A stretch of 64,000 nt of DNA from Sulfurimonas sp. RIFOXYD12_FULL_33_39 (GTDB taxonomy: Bacteria > Campylobacterota > Campylobacteria > Campylobacterales > Sulfurimonadaceae), in contig MICF01000010.1 of assembly GCA_001829785.1 (NCBI GenBank), positions 1 through 64,000 of the forward strand. The letters run 5' to 3'. The notes beneath the pieces were generated by a model. That model saw only the letters and a program-made list of their open reading frames with translations, was not told the DNA's origin and searched no databases. The position numbers and the translations under genes are program-made. The number at the start of each line of letters is the position of its first letter. The first letter of the stretch is position 1. Of the stretch, positions 6,681-15,065 are shown in pieces.

Positions 6681-7799
6681 TTGAAAATCATCCATTTTAG
6701 CGATACTCATTTAGGATTTAACGACCTTGATATCTTAAATAACGAAAATATCAACCAAAGAGAAGCCGACTTTTACGACGCTTTTTCTCAGGTAGTAGAG
6801 CAGATAAAGATAATCAAGCCCGATTACATCATTCATACTGGCGACCTATTCCACCGAGCCAGTCCTTCAAACCGTGCTATTACTTTTGCCCTTGAACAGT
6901 TTAAAATCATAGATGAGTTAAATATCCCTTTTATTCTCATCGCCGGAAACCACTCTACTCCCAGAACAAATCTCTCTTCGCCTATTTTAAAGATATTTGA
7001 GAGTTTAAAAAACATACATGTATCTTTCAATCAAGAGTATAAAAAAGTAGAATTTGAGCATATTATCTTTCACACCCTGCCACACATGAACGACGAAACA
7101 AAAGCACTCTCTCAAATAGAACTTTGCGAACAAAACATCCATAAAAACAAAAAAAATATCATGATGATGCACTGTTCGGTCGGTGCGTTTTACCTCATGC
7201 AAGAGTTTGGCGAATGGGTCTATCCGAGTGATAAAGAGTATATTTTTAAGATGATGGACTACGTGGCACTCGGTCATTGGCACAGTTTTTCTCAAGTCGG
7301 CAAACATGAAAATGTTTATTACAGCGGCTCAACCGAGAGAACAAGCATGAGTGATAAGCGAAACTCAAAGGGGTTTGCAGTTGTTACTCTTGGCGATGAT
7401 TTACATGTAGAGTACAAAGAGATAAATATCCGCCCTTTTGTGCAAAAAGAGATAGACTGCGAAGATTTTGAAAACTCTATTTTAAAGATAGATGCAAGCG
7501 ACACTAAAGATGCCATAGTTGAAGTAAAACTCTCAAACCTTACGTCTTTGCAATCAATTGACATCCAAAATGCGGATATTAAAAATATATTTCCAAATGC
7601 CTTACATGTAAGCGTAAAAAGAGAGTTTAAAAAAGGTTTGAATGAAGGTATCGCAGTTGATGTAGAAGCACTCTCTTTAGAAGAGTATTTTTTACAACAT
7701 GTAAAAGAAGACAGCGATGACAAAGAGTTTGAACGCCTTATGCCAAAAATACAAGAGCTGTTTGCACAGTACGAGGAGGCTAACAATGATACTCTCTAA
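6681..7799 (+). CDS. sbcD: SbcD/Mre11-type DNA repair nuclease
   Basis: This 372-residue metallophosphoesterase is the nuclease partner of SbcC. Together they cut hairpins and trim blocked DNA ends. Visible motifs in order are HFSDTHLGF (metal site I), IIHTGDLFHRASPS (II), ILIAGNHSTPR (III), MMMHCSVGAF and YVALGHWHSF (the final GxHxH-like motif). I chose TTG 6681 because GGGAGG lies 7 bases upstream; the upstream in-frame extension has none. A -10 box, TAAAAT, is at 6650-6655. The gene overlaps sbcC by 14 bases, so the complex is made from one mRNA. Confidence 0.9.
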   Translation: MKIIHFSDTHLGFNDLDILNNENINQREADFYDAFSQVVEQIKIIKPDYIIHTGDLFHRASPSNRAITFALEQFKIIDELNIPFILIAGNHSTPRTNLSSPILKIFESLKNIHVSFNQEYKKVEFEHIIFHTLPHMNDETKALSQIELCEQNIHKNKKNIMMMHCSVGAFYLMQEFGEWVYPSDKEYIFKMMDYVALGHWHSFSQVGKHENVYYSGSTERTSMSDKRNSKGFAVVTLGDDLHVEYKEINIRPFVQKEIDCEDFENSILKIDASDTKDAIVEVKLSNLTSLQSIDIQNADIKNIFPNALHVSVKREFKKGLNEGIAVDVEALSLEEYFLQHVKEDSDDKEFERLMPKIQELFAQYEEANNDTL

Positions 7800-10155
7800 A
7801 CTCCACCTTGAAAATTTCAAAAAATACACCTCCTACGACATCGAGTTTGGCGAAGGTCTTATCGGCATCATCGGCAAAAACGGAAGCGGAAAAAGCACCA
7901 TATTTGAAGCGATACTTTTCGCACTTTACGGTGAGCTTAAAAACAAAGGCTACAAAGATATTGTGCGAAATGCAAACGCAAGCGACAAGGATTCTGTTGT
8001 CGTGGAACTCATCTTTGAATTTGACGGTGTGCAGTTTAGAGTCGTGCGTGAATTTAGAGGAAAAGCACTCACTGCAAATGCAAAGCTTTACAAAAACGAA
8101 GAACTTACAACAAGCGGAGCAAAAGAGGTAACATCTGCCATAGTCAAACTTACAAAGATGAGCAAAGATGCTTTTATGCACACACTCTTTGCTTCTCAAA
8201 AAGAACTCACAAGCCTAAGTACTCTTAAAAACGAAGACCGCAAGAAGATGATAAGAAAGCTTCTTGGACTTGAAAAGATAGACTTTATAGAGAACTCTCT
8301 CGTTGAGAGAAGCAGAGAGTTAAAACGGGAGATAGAAGCGTTTAAAGAGATTTTGCTCGGCGAAGATGAGATAAAACAAAAAGAACAGCTCATAAAAGAG
8401 AGCCTTGCCGCAAAAGAGGCTCTTGCAAAAGATGCAGAGCAAAAAAGCAAAGAGCTTGAAGAGATAAAAACAAAAGTACAACATGTAAAAAAAGAGCTTG
8501 AACTCTTTGCCAAAACAAAAGAGCAAAAGCAAAAGCTCCTCTCAGAGCTTGAGCTAATAAAAAACTCCAAAAGCCTTGAGATACTAAATCAGGTAAAACT
8601 TACCGCAGAGCTTCATGAACTAGAGGACAAACAAGAGAAACTAGACGCTCTAAAAGAGGTAAAAACAGAGTACATGTCACTGCAAGAATCTCTTAAAGAC
8701 AAAGAGAAACTAAAAGAGATATATCTAAAAAAAGAGGGTGTTAAAAAAGAGCAAATCCAGCTCAGAGAGCAGTACATTAAGAGCAAAGCAGATATTCATA
8801 CGCTTGAAAAAGAGACCGAAAATTATGATGAATTTGTACTGAATGCAAAAAATCTGGAGATAAATATAGCAATGCTTCAAGAGAGCGTAACAACAAAACA
8901 TACCATAGAAAACGAACTCTTAGTAGAGATAGCGGGTGAACAAAAACAGATAGCTACGACAAACGAAAAAATAGAAAAACTGCAAGAACTAGGAAATGAA
9001 GGAACGTGTCCTACATGTACAAGACCGCTTTTAGAAGAGTATGACAATGTCGTAAACTCACTTGCGCTAGTCGTAAATGAGACTCATCAAAAAAAGATAG
9101 ACGAGTATAAAAAACAGCTTCAAAACGTAACAGAACAAAAAAATGCTTTTGAAGCCGACAGAAAAGCTAAAGAGAAAGAGTTTTTGGAGCTTACTAAAAA
9201 CATAAACATTATGGAAAGTAAGTTAAAAGACCTCAAAAAAGCTAAAGAGTATTTCTTACATGTAGAACAAAAAGGTATTCAAAACAAGAATGAACTAGAA
9301 GAGCTTGAAAAGTTCAGCTACAACGACAAACTGCATGAGGAGATAAGAAAAAGTTTTGCGCTCATAGAACCAAAATATAAACTCGTTCTAAGCCTTGAAA
9401 CGGAGCTAAAAAGAGTCGCTCTAGTAAAGTCTGACTTGCTAAAAGTAAACAAAAAGATAGAAGAGTTAAGCAGTGCAAGAAAGGCAAAAGAAGCGGAGTT
9501 TAACCTTGTAGTCTATGATGAAGCGAAGCATAAAGAAAAGCAAAAAGAGCATGACGAAGCCCAAAAAAACAGTGATGAAAAAACAACGCTTTTAAACGAA
9601 GTAAAAATCAAAATAGCTACATGTGAGGGCGAGATAAAGAGCGTCCAAAACTCACTTGAGAACAACGAAATACAGCTAAAAAAAGTGCAAACAAAAAAAG
9701 ATGATTTGGTTGACTACGAGAAAATAAAAGTCTCTCTAGCCGAGTTCAAGACCCGTCTCAACGCAAAAGTAGCTCCACGCATCTCTAGTCTAGCCTCTGA
9801 CATGTACGCTCAAATAACCAAAGGCAAATACCAGCACATAGAAGTAAGCAACGACTTTGACTTTTTCATCTACGACGAGGGCAAAAAGTACCCCATAGAG
9901 CGATATTCAGGCGGAGAAGTTGACCTTGCCAACCTCGTTTTACGCATCGCTATCTCAAAAACCCTAACCGAACTTAGCGGTGCGAGTAGCATTGGTTTCT
10001 TGGCATTTGATGAAGTGTTCGGAAGTCAGGACGAAAGCCGCCGCATGGAGATACTAGAAGCTTTTCATACCATAAAAGAGCAGTATAGACAGATATTTTT
10101 GATATCTCACGAGATGGAGATTAAGGAGATGTTTGAGCGGGTTGTGGAGTTGTGA
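7786..10155 (+). CDS. sbcC: SbcC/Rad50-type SMC ATPase
   Basis: This 789-residue protein is the ATPase and DNA tether of the SbcCD complex. It has the N-terminal Walker A (GIIGKNGSGKSTIFEA, about residues 26-41). Long Lys/Glu-rich coiled-coil arms follow, with a zinc hook CPTC at Cys408-Cys411 in the middle where two molecules clasp. The C-terminal ATPase half has the signature YSGGEVDLANL and Walker B GFLAFDEVFGSQDE. At 789 residues it is shorter than E. coli SbcC (about 1048), with shorter arms. The start has GAGGAGG upstream and lies inside the end of sbcD. The last 145 bp are copied, in decayed form, at 11227-11370. Confidence 0.92.
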   Translation: MILSKLHLENFKKYTSYDIEFGEGLIGIIGKNGSGKSTIFEAILFALYGELKNKGYKDIVRNANASDKDSVVVELIFEFDGVQFRVVREFRGKALTANAKLYKNEELTTSGAKEVTSAIVKLTKMSKDAFMHTLFASQKELTSLSTLKNEDRKKMIRKLLGLEKIDFIENSLVERSRELKREIEAFKEILLGEDEIKQKEQLIKESLAAKEALAKDAEQKSKELEEIKTKVQHVKKELELFAKTKEQKQKLLSELELIKNSKSLEILNQVKLTAELHELEDKQEKLDALKEVKTEYMSLQESLKDKEKLKEIYLKKEGVKKEQIQLREQYIKSKADIHTLEKETENYDEFVLNAKNLEINIAMLQESVTTKHTIENELLVEIAGEQKQIATTNEKIEKLQELGNEGTCPTCTRPLLEEYDNVVNSLALVVNETHQKKIDEYKKQLQNVTEQKNAFEADRKAKEKEFLELTKNINIMESKLKDLKKAKEYFLHVEQKGIQNKNELEELEKFSYNDKLHEEIRKSFALIEPKYKLVLSLETELKRVALVKSDLLKVNKKIEELSSARKAKEAEFNLVVYDEAKHKEKQKEHDEAQKNSDEKTTLLNEVKIKIATCEGEIKSVQNSLENNEIQLKKVQTKKDDLVDYEKIKVSLAEFKTRLNAKVAPRISSLASDMYAQITKGKYQHIEVSNDFDFFIYDEGKKYPIERYSGGEVDLANLVLRIAISKTLTELSGASSIGFLAFDEVFGSQDESRRMEILEAFHTIKEQYRQIFLISHEMEIKEMFERVVEL

Positions 10156-10280
10156 TAACTCTTTTCTAGCTTAACCTATCATTTGAGTCTAAAGTTTTTT
10201 TCTTTTGCTTTGAGTAAAATGGTAGGCATAATCATCTCGAAGCTCCTAGATAAAAATTGTTATTTTTAGATTTATTTCGA

Positions 10281-10286
10281 TAAAAT
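10281..10286 (+). promoter_or_regulatory. Putative -10 box for the ORF6N gene
   Basis: TAAAAT in the context cgaTAAAATaatt lies 28 bases before the TTG start at 10314. The interval 10156-10313 after sbcC holds no other gene. Assignment is by sequence match and spacing only. Confidence 0.35.
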
Positions 10287-10313
10287 AATTTCAACTAAAT
10301 AGCAGGAAATGTT

Positions 10314-11210
10314 TTGGATACAACCCCTCATAAAATCCAACTCGCAGATGAAGATATAAATAACAAAATCTTTACTATTCGAGGTCTGCAAGTGATGATA
10401 GATAGAGATTTGGCGGAGTTATATGGGGTAGAGCCTAAAAGACTTGGTGAACAAGTCAAAAGAAACATTGAAAGATTCCCCAAAGAGTTCAGATATCAAC
10501 TTACCGAAAAAGAAAAAAATGAACTGGTCGCAAATTGCGACCGGTTGGAGTTACTAAAACACTCTTCATCTCTCCCTTTTGCTTTTACAGAACAAGGTGT
10601 TTCAATGCTTTCAGCAGTTCTTAGAAGTGAAACTGCTGTCAAAACAAGCATACTAATTATCAATAGTTTTGTCAAAATGAGAAGCTTTCTTTCACAAAAT
10701 GCCGATATTTTTAAACGACTTGAGCTTGTCGAAAAAAGACAAATTTCATATGAGATAAAAACAGATGGGAAATTTGAAAAGCTCTTTGATGCACTAGAAG
10801 AAAATTCTATAAAACCAAAACAGGGTATATTTTTTGATGGCGAAGTGTACGACGCCTATCTCTTTGTCTCAGACCTTATAAAAAGTGCCAAAGAAAGCAT
10901 AGTGCTTGTGGACAACTATCTCGATGAGAGTGTTTTAACCATGCTCTCAAAAAGAGACCCAAAAGTAAGCGCCATCATCTACACAAAAACCATCTCCAAA
11001 CAGCTAGAGCTTGATGTGAAAAAGTACAATGCCCAATACCCAAATATCACGCTCAAAAAATTTGATGCCGCTCATGACAGATTTCTCATACTTGATGGCA
11101 AAAAGATTTACCACATAGGTGCGAGCCTAAAAGACCTCGGCAAAAAATGGTTTGCATTTTCAAAAATGGAGATGGATAGTTTTGAGATTTTGCAGAGGTT
11201 GGATGGGTGA
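10314..11210 (+). CDS. ORF6N DNA-binding protein with PLD-like C-terminal domain
   Basis: This 298-residue protein of two parts probably binds DNA. Residues 5-100 match the ORF6N/KilA-N-like domain seen in phages and mobile elements (FTIRGLQVMIDRDLAELYGVEPKRLGEQVKRN, then FAFTEQGVSMLSAVLRS). Residues 165-298 resemble a phospholipase-D-like half domain, with HDRFLILDGKKIYHIGASLKDLG in place of a full HKD motif. Proteins of this build are common in bacterial genomes; their function is not known to me. The TTG start at 10314 follows AGGAAA. The gene lies between intact sbcC and a decayed copy of the sbcC end. A fragment of a second ORF6N gene lies at 14912-15031, at the other edge of the island. 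Confidence 0.75.
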   Translation: MDTTPHKIQLADEDINNKIFTIRGLQVMIDRDLAELYGVEPKRLGEQVKRNIERFPKEFRYQLTEKEKNELVANCDRLELLKHSSSLPFAFTEQGVSMLSAVLRSETAVKTSILIINSFVKMRSFLSQNADIFKRLELVEKRQISYEIKTDGKFEKLFDALEENSIKPKQGIFFDGEVYDAYLFVSDLIKSAKESIVLVDNYLDESVLTMLSKRDPKVSAIIYTKTISKQLELDVKKYNAQYPNITLKKFDAAHDRFLILDGKKIYHIGASLKDLGKKWFAFSKMEMDSFEILQRLDG

Positions 11211-11226
11211 TGTACTTTATAGTTAA

Positions 11227-11370
11227 TGAAGTTTTCGGAAGTCAAGACGAGAGCCGCCGCATGGAGATACTTGAAGCTTTTCACACCATCAAAGAGCAGT
11301 ATAGACAGATATTTTGATAAGCCACAAGATGGAGATTAAGGAGATGTTTGAGTTGGTTGTGGAATTGTAG
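11227..11370 (+). pseudogene. Decayed duplicate of the sbcC 3' end
   Basis: These 144 bases repeat the last 145 bases of sbcC (10011-10155) at roughly 90% identity by eye: about 13 substitutions and one lost T. They include long identical runs such as gccgccgcatggagatac and agcagtatagacagatat. The lost T (agatattttgat versus agatatttttgat) breaks the reading frame. There is no start or ATPase domain, so this is not a gene. Its presence after the ORF6N gene means the segment 10156-11226 is bracketed by direct repeats of the sbcC end. Confidence 0.9.
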
Positions 11371-11379
11371 AATGACAGA

Positions 11380-11385
11380 TATAAT
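11380..11385 (+). promoter_or_regulatory. Putative -10 box of the AriA-like gene
   Basis: A perfect TATAAT, 26 bases before the start codon at 11412, starts 10 bases after the end of the sbcC remnant. The defence-gene pair therefore appears to carry its own promoter, placed directly at the recombination junction. Assignment is by sequence match only. Confidence 0.45.
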
Positions 11386-11411
11386 ACAATTATAAAACTT
11401 AAGGAAAAAAA

Positions 11412-12767
11412 ATGAAACTAATAAAATTCAGTGCAGAAAATGTATATGGTTATCTAAAATTTGATATTACTTTTAATAATGATTTATCTTTTTTAGTTGG
11501 TGGGAACGGAAGCGGAAAAACAACAGTTCTAAAGTTAATTCAAGCTATTTTGACACCAAATTTAAAAGATATTTATTTAATACCATATGAAAAAATGGCA
11601 CTTGAATTTGAAAAAGATAATAAGAAATATACAATTTTCATAGAAAAAACTAAAATCAAAATTTCAATTTTTTTAGATGGGAACCATGAAGAAAAGCTGA
11701 CACTTGATAATATCCATGATCAAGATGAATTAGCATATATTTTATCTAGAGAAGAAAAATCTATTGATTTTTTTAATAAAAAACTATTTGAACAAAAAAC
11801 AAACCATATTTTCAAATTTATACATGAAATTGAAGTTCCATTATTTTTAGGACTTGAAAGACGAGAGAACAATAGAGATGAAGATCATTTTTTTCACGAA
11901 AAAATTTTATTAAGAAATAGTGGTAAAGGAATTATTAGACACAATAGATATATTGACGGTTCACTAGGACAAAGCTTACAAGAAACACAAGAAATTGTAA
12001 AAAATGTATATGAAAAAATTAGAAGAAAAGAAGATTTTCAAAGAAAGAAATTAAGAGATGACATATTATTAACATCATTCAATTTTGCTAATTTTGGTGA
12101 CTTACTTGATAGCAACGGCGATTTTAAAACAATGAATATTGATGAACAGTTTAATATTACAACAAAAAAAGAAGCCATCGCTAATGCTTTGAAAAATATT
12201 GGTTTTGATAGAGATAAAAACCTTAAAGAAATGGAAGATTTTTTTCTCAAAATAGAAGGTTTATTTTCCGAAATGAAAAATTCTGATACCAAAGGCGTGA
12301 ATATTGCATGGCTTATTAATAAATCTCAAATTGATAGAATTTTAAAATTAATTGAACTAATCGATGAAAGTAATGCAAAAGTTGAAAAAAGTTATGAAAC
12401 AATTAATAAATTTATAGATACTGTTAATCACTTTCTAGGCGATACAAAAAAAAGTATAGAAGTTGATAATATTGGGAATTTAAAAATAAAAAAACCTAAT
12501 GGACAATATGCCACGATAGACGCATTGTCATCTGGTGAACGACAGTTAATAGTTATGTTTTCTCACTTAGTTTTTAAAAATGAAAGTAATCCAAGTGGAG
12601 TTTTTATCATAGATGAACCTGAATTATCATTGCATCTTAAATGGCAAGAAGAATTTGTTCAATACGCCCTGGAATCAAGTCCAAAAACACAATTAATTTT
12701 AGCCACCCATTCACCTGAAATTTTTGCTGGGTATGAAAACAAGGTAATTCAGGTTAAAGGAATATAA
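11412..12767 (+). CDS. AAA/ABC-type ATPase, AriA-like component of a PARIS system
   Basis: This 451-residue SMC/ABC-like ATPase has Walker A at residues 30-38 (GGNGSGKTT) and a charged, partly helical insert at about 60-340. The C-terminal ATPase half has ALSSGERQLIVMFSHLVF (signature), FIIDEPELSLHL with Asp401-Glu402 (Walker B) and LATHSPEIF (H-loop). The following gene is a DUF4435 protein. An AAA ATPase next to DUF4435 is the defining layout of PARIS, where AriA holds AriB inactive until a phage anti-restriction protein triggers release. ATG 11412 follows AAGGA. The gene pair is visibly more AT-rich than sbcCD. PARIS identity is inference from architecture; other AAA-DUF4435 pairs exist. 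Confidence 0.75.
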   Translation: MKLIKFSAENVYGYLKFDITFNNDLSFLVGGNGSGKTTVLKLIQAILTPNLKDIYLIPYEKMALEFEKDNKKYTIFIEKTKIKISIFLDGNHEEKLTLDNIHDQDELAYILSREEKSIDFFNKKLFEQKTNHIFKFIHEIEVPLFLGLERRENNRDEDHFFHEKILLRNSGKGIIRHNRYIDGSLGQSLQETQEIVKNVYEKIRRKEDFQRKKLRDDILLTSFNFANFGDLLDSNGDFKTMNIDEQFNITTKKEAIANALKNIGFDRDKNLKEMEDFFLKIEGLFSEMKNSDTKGVNIAWLINKSQIDRILKLIELIDESNAKVEKSYETINKFIDTVNHFLGDTKKSIEVDNIGNLKIKKPNGQYATIDALSSGERQLIVMFSHLVFKNESNPSGVFIIDEPELSLHLKWQEEFVQYALESSPKTQLILATHSPEIFAGYENKVIQVKGI

Positions 12768-12770
12768 GCT

Positions 12771-13634
12771 GTGAGAGATAGTATTCCAGCAAGAACTCCA
12801 AAAAGTAAATATGCTAAAAGTTATCTATATCATGACTATAATGATATAGATTTTTTCATTGAGGACACAGATAAAAATACGATAAAAATACTTTTAGAAC
12901 TAATTCAAAGAAGTTTATCTAAAAGTATTAAAGTGTCTCAACTTTTTCCATTAGGTGGAAGAGATAAAGTTAAAGATAAGTATATTAATAGAGACGATCA
13001 AAGAAAACAAATTTTTATTATAGATGGAGATTTATATTTACTTTTTGAAAATACAACATTTCAGAAGGGTTTAGTTTCACTTGAAAAATATTGCATTGAA
13101 AATTATTTACTTGACGAAAATGCTATACATGAATTGTTATATCAAGAATGCTCAAGTTATAACAATAAAGATTTAATGATAAAAGATTTTTCATATAATA
13201 AATGGTTTAAAAAACAAGACAAGCTTTTATCAAAACTATTTTTAGAATATGCGATAGAAAAAAAGAATAAATTAGGTCTTACTACTATAAAGTATAATGT
13301 TGCAAGGCTACAAAAGAAGAAAGGATCAAAACTTCTATGTGAACTTGACAACATATTAATTAACAAAAGAATAAAAAACTTAAAAAAAGAAATTAAAACT
13401 TTTCTAAACATAGTTACATATTCTAATGATAGATTAGATATATCCTCTAAACTAATAAACAATCAATTAAACTCAACTATTTATGTTTCATCAAAAGATT
13501 ATATATTTCCACTAATTTTTAGAAGAATTAAAAAATTTGCTAACACTAATATAAATGATTCTAATTTTTTATTCAGATTATCCCAATTGTGTAGTGTTAC
13601 TGATTTTAAAGCAACACTTATAAGACATGTATAG
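12771..13634 (+). CDS. DUF4435/TOPRIM effector, AriB-like component of a PARIS system
   Basis: This 287-residue protein has a DUF4435 N-terminal half. Two acidic patches fit a TOPRIM nuclease fold: Glu31 in DFFIEDTDK after the first strand, and Asp85/Asp87 in IFIIDGDLY (DxD). A conserved-looking LEKYCIENYLLD segment follows. The C-terminal half is Lys/Asn-rich. In known PARIS systems AriB is released by AriA and cleaves host tRNA-Lys, stopping phage growth. The GTG start lies 3 bases after the AriA-like stop, with AAAGGA upstream, so the two are co-expressed. The acidic residues are seen; the target is inferred from the family. Confidence 0.73.
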   Translation: MRDSIPARTPKSKYAKSYLYHDYNDIDFFIEDTDKNTIKILLELIQRSLSKSIKVSQLFPLGGRDKVKDKYINRDDQRKQIFIIDGDLYLLFENTTFQKGLVSLEKYCIENYLLDENAIHELLYQECSSYNNKDLMIKDFSYNKWFKKQDKLLSKLFLEYAIEKKNKLGLTTIKYNVARLQKKKGSKLLCELDNILINKRIKNLKKEIKTFLNIVTYSNDRLDISSKLINNQLNSTIYVSSKDYIFPLIFRRIKKFANTNINDSNFLFRLSQLCSVTDFKATLIRHV

Positions 13635-13843
13635 CTACTAGAGGTTAATATCCTTTTAGCAATTGTAAGTGCTTTATGACAGACCCGCTCCATATCTTTA
13701 TACACTCATAGAATCTAACGCCAATAGCACTTTAACCAAAGAAGTACATGTCATAGGTGCTTAATCAACCTGATAAATCAGTACTCGCAATCTTTTAGAC
13801 TGAAAATGTATACTTATACATTGGGAAAGTTGTGAACAAATAA

Positions 13844-14380
13844 ATGAAAAACATAAACATAAAAATAGCAGATATTACACAAGAAGATGTATGTGCAGTG
13901 GTCAATGCGGCAAACAGTTCACTTCTGGGCGGTGGCGGTGTAGATGGCGCTATTCATCGTGCGGGCGGAGAGCAGATACTTAACGAATGCAAAAGCTTAA
14001 GAGCCTCTTCGTATCCAAACGGGTTGCCTACGGGAGAAGCTGTTGCTACAACCGCAGGAGAGATGAGAGCAAAATATGTGATCCATACCGTCGGTCCTGT
14101 CTATTCATCCTGCAAAAATCGCTGCGAGGAGCTTCTGTCAAACTGCTATATAAACTCACTAAAAGCAGCTTCTGAGCTAAAGTGCCGCAGCATCTCGTTT
14201 CCTGCCATCTCCACCGGTATTTACGGCTACCCAAAAGATAAAGCGGCAAAAGTCGCTTACAAAGCAGTTAAATCTTTTTTAGGCGCAGATGACTCCATGG
14301 AAGTAAACTTTGTATTTTCTTCACAAGAAAACTGCGATATTTTTACAGATGCTATAAAAGAGCTGCAAAGCAGAGATTGA
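13844..14380 (+). CDS. Macro-domain protein, ADP-ribose (O-acetyl-ADP-ribose) hydrolase type
   Basis: This 178-residue single macro domain binds ADP-ribose and, in the YmdB/MacroD-like group, removes ADP-ribose or deacetylates O-acetyl-ADP-ribose. Family motifs in order are DITQEDVCAVVNAANSSLLGGGGVDGAIHRAGG (adenine and phosphate loops with the key Asn-Ala-Ala-Asn and Gly-Gly-Val-Asp), YVIHTVGPVY, and ISFPAISTGIYGYP. It covers nearly the whole protein. The ATG at 13844 lacks a strong ribosome binding site. It stands alone in the island, 210 bp after the PARIS-like pair; that interval shows nothing recognisable. Whether it acts with the defence genes is unknown. Confidence 0.88.
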   Translation: MKNINIKIADITQEDVCAVVNAANSSLLGGGGVDGAIHRAGGEQILNECKSLRASSYPNGLPTGEAVATTAGEMRAKYVIHTVGPVYSSCKNRCEELLSNCYINSLKAASELKCRSISFPAISTGIYGYPKDKAAKVAYKAVKSFLGADDSMEVNFVFSSQENCDIFTDAIKELQSRD

Positions 14381-14463
14381 ATCTTTTTTTGTCTGAATTA
14401 ATTGTAAAGGATATCAAAGAGGCTAATCAGTATAATTATGAACATTTTTATAGGATTTAACAG

Positions 14464-14856
14464 ATGAGTATATTTGCCCTACAATCAGCCGCAGGCGGTT
14501 TTTTGGACGAAGGTTTAAAGCGCTTCAACAAAGAGTTTGACGACTGGTGTGTGCAGTTTGACAACTATGAAGATGCAAATTTTATAAGACAAAATCTTGA
14601 TAAAAAAATAGTTGCGGAGGTTGTAGAGATTACGCCTCTAAGTTATCCAAAATATTTTTTTCATACTCTGCAAGGTGTTATCTATGCAACAAGACAGATT
14701 GATGATAAAATCATCTGCATTGTTGAACCGTATATGAGTTCAAACTTTCGTATCGCGGTGTGTGACTTAAATACAAAAAAAGTAACTATTACAAAGACTA
14801 GCTATAAAAATGTGTTAAGTGTAGAGGGTGCTTTTGCACATTTTAAAGTGAAATGA
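14464..14856 (+). CDS. Unrecognised 130-residue protein
   Basis: I do not recognise this protein. It is predicted cytosolic, without signal peptide or membrane segment. An N-terminal helical part carries aromatic and acidic residues (FNKEFDDWCVQFDNYEDANF). It is followed by what looks like an alternating-strand domain (KYFFHTLQGVIYATRQ, KIICIVEPYMSSNFRIAVCD, KKVTITKTSYKNVLSVEG). The start at 14464 has GGATTT upstream. It lies 83 bp after the macro-domain gene in the same orientation and just before the ORF6N remnant, so it is probably island cargo. Confidence 0.55.
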   Translation: MSIFALQSAAGGFLDEGLKRFNKEFDDWCVQFDNYEDANFIRQNLDKKIVAEVVEITPLSYPKYFFHTLQGVIYATRQIDDKIICIVEPYMSSNFRIAVCDLNTKKVTITKTSYKNVLSVEGAFAHFKVK

Positions 14857-14911
14857 AATACGGATTATGAGCTTATAAAACAGTCTATTTCTACATTTAG
14901 ACATCCACTTT

Positions 14912-15031
14912 ATAAGAGGTCTGCAAGTGATGCTCGATAGATATTTGGCAGAGTTGTATCAGGTGGAAACAAAAGTACTCAATCAGGCTGTAAAAAGAAA
15001 TGAAAACAGATTTCTCATCCTTTTGGTGTAA
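14912..15031 (+). pseudogene. Truncated second ORF6N gene fragment
   Basis: About 39 codons encode [20 protein letters not shown] followed by [14 protein letters not shown]. This aligns with the ORF6N segment of the gene at 10314 (IRGLQVMIDRDLAELYGVEP). The 17-mer gaggtctgcaagtgatg is identical in both. There is no usable start codon region with a ribosome binding site, and the frame ends after about 39 codons, where the intact domain continues for about 60 more residues. This is a relic of a different ORF6N gene, at the right edge of the island. Confidence 0.8.
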
Positions 15032-15065
15032 AGATAGAGTTCTTTTACCTATAATCCTGTTAAAA

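Noticed and set aside
11412..13634. Gabija or Septu-type system
   Set aside because: Gabija fuses ATPase and TOPRIM in one protein with a separate helicase, and Septu pairs an ATPase with an HNH nuclease; neither a helicase nor an HNH motif is present.
14912..15031. ORF6N fragment as a working gene
   Set aside because: No start signal, and the frame ends where the intact domain continues.
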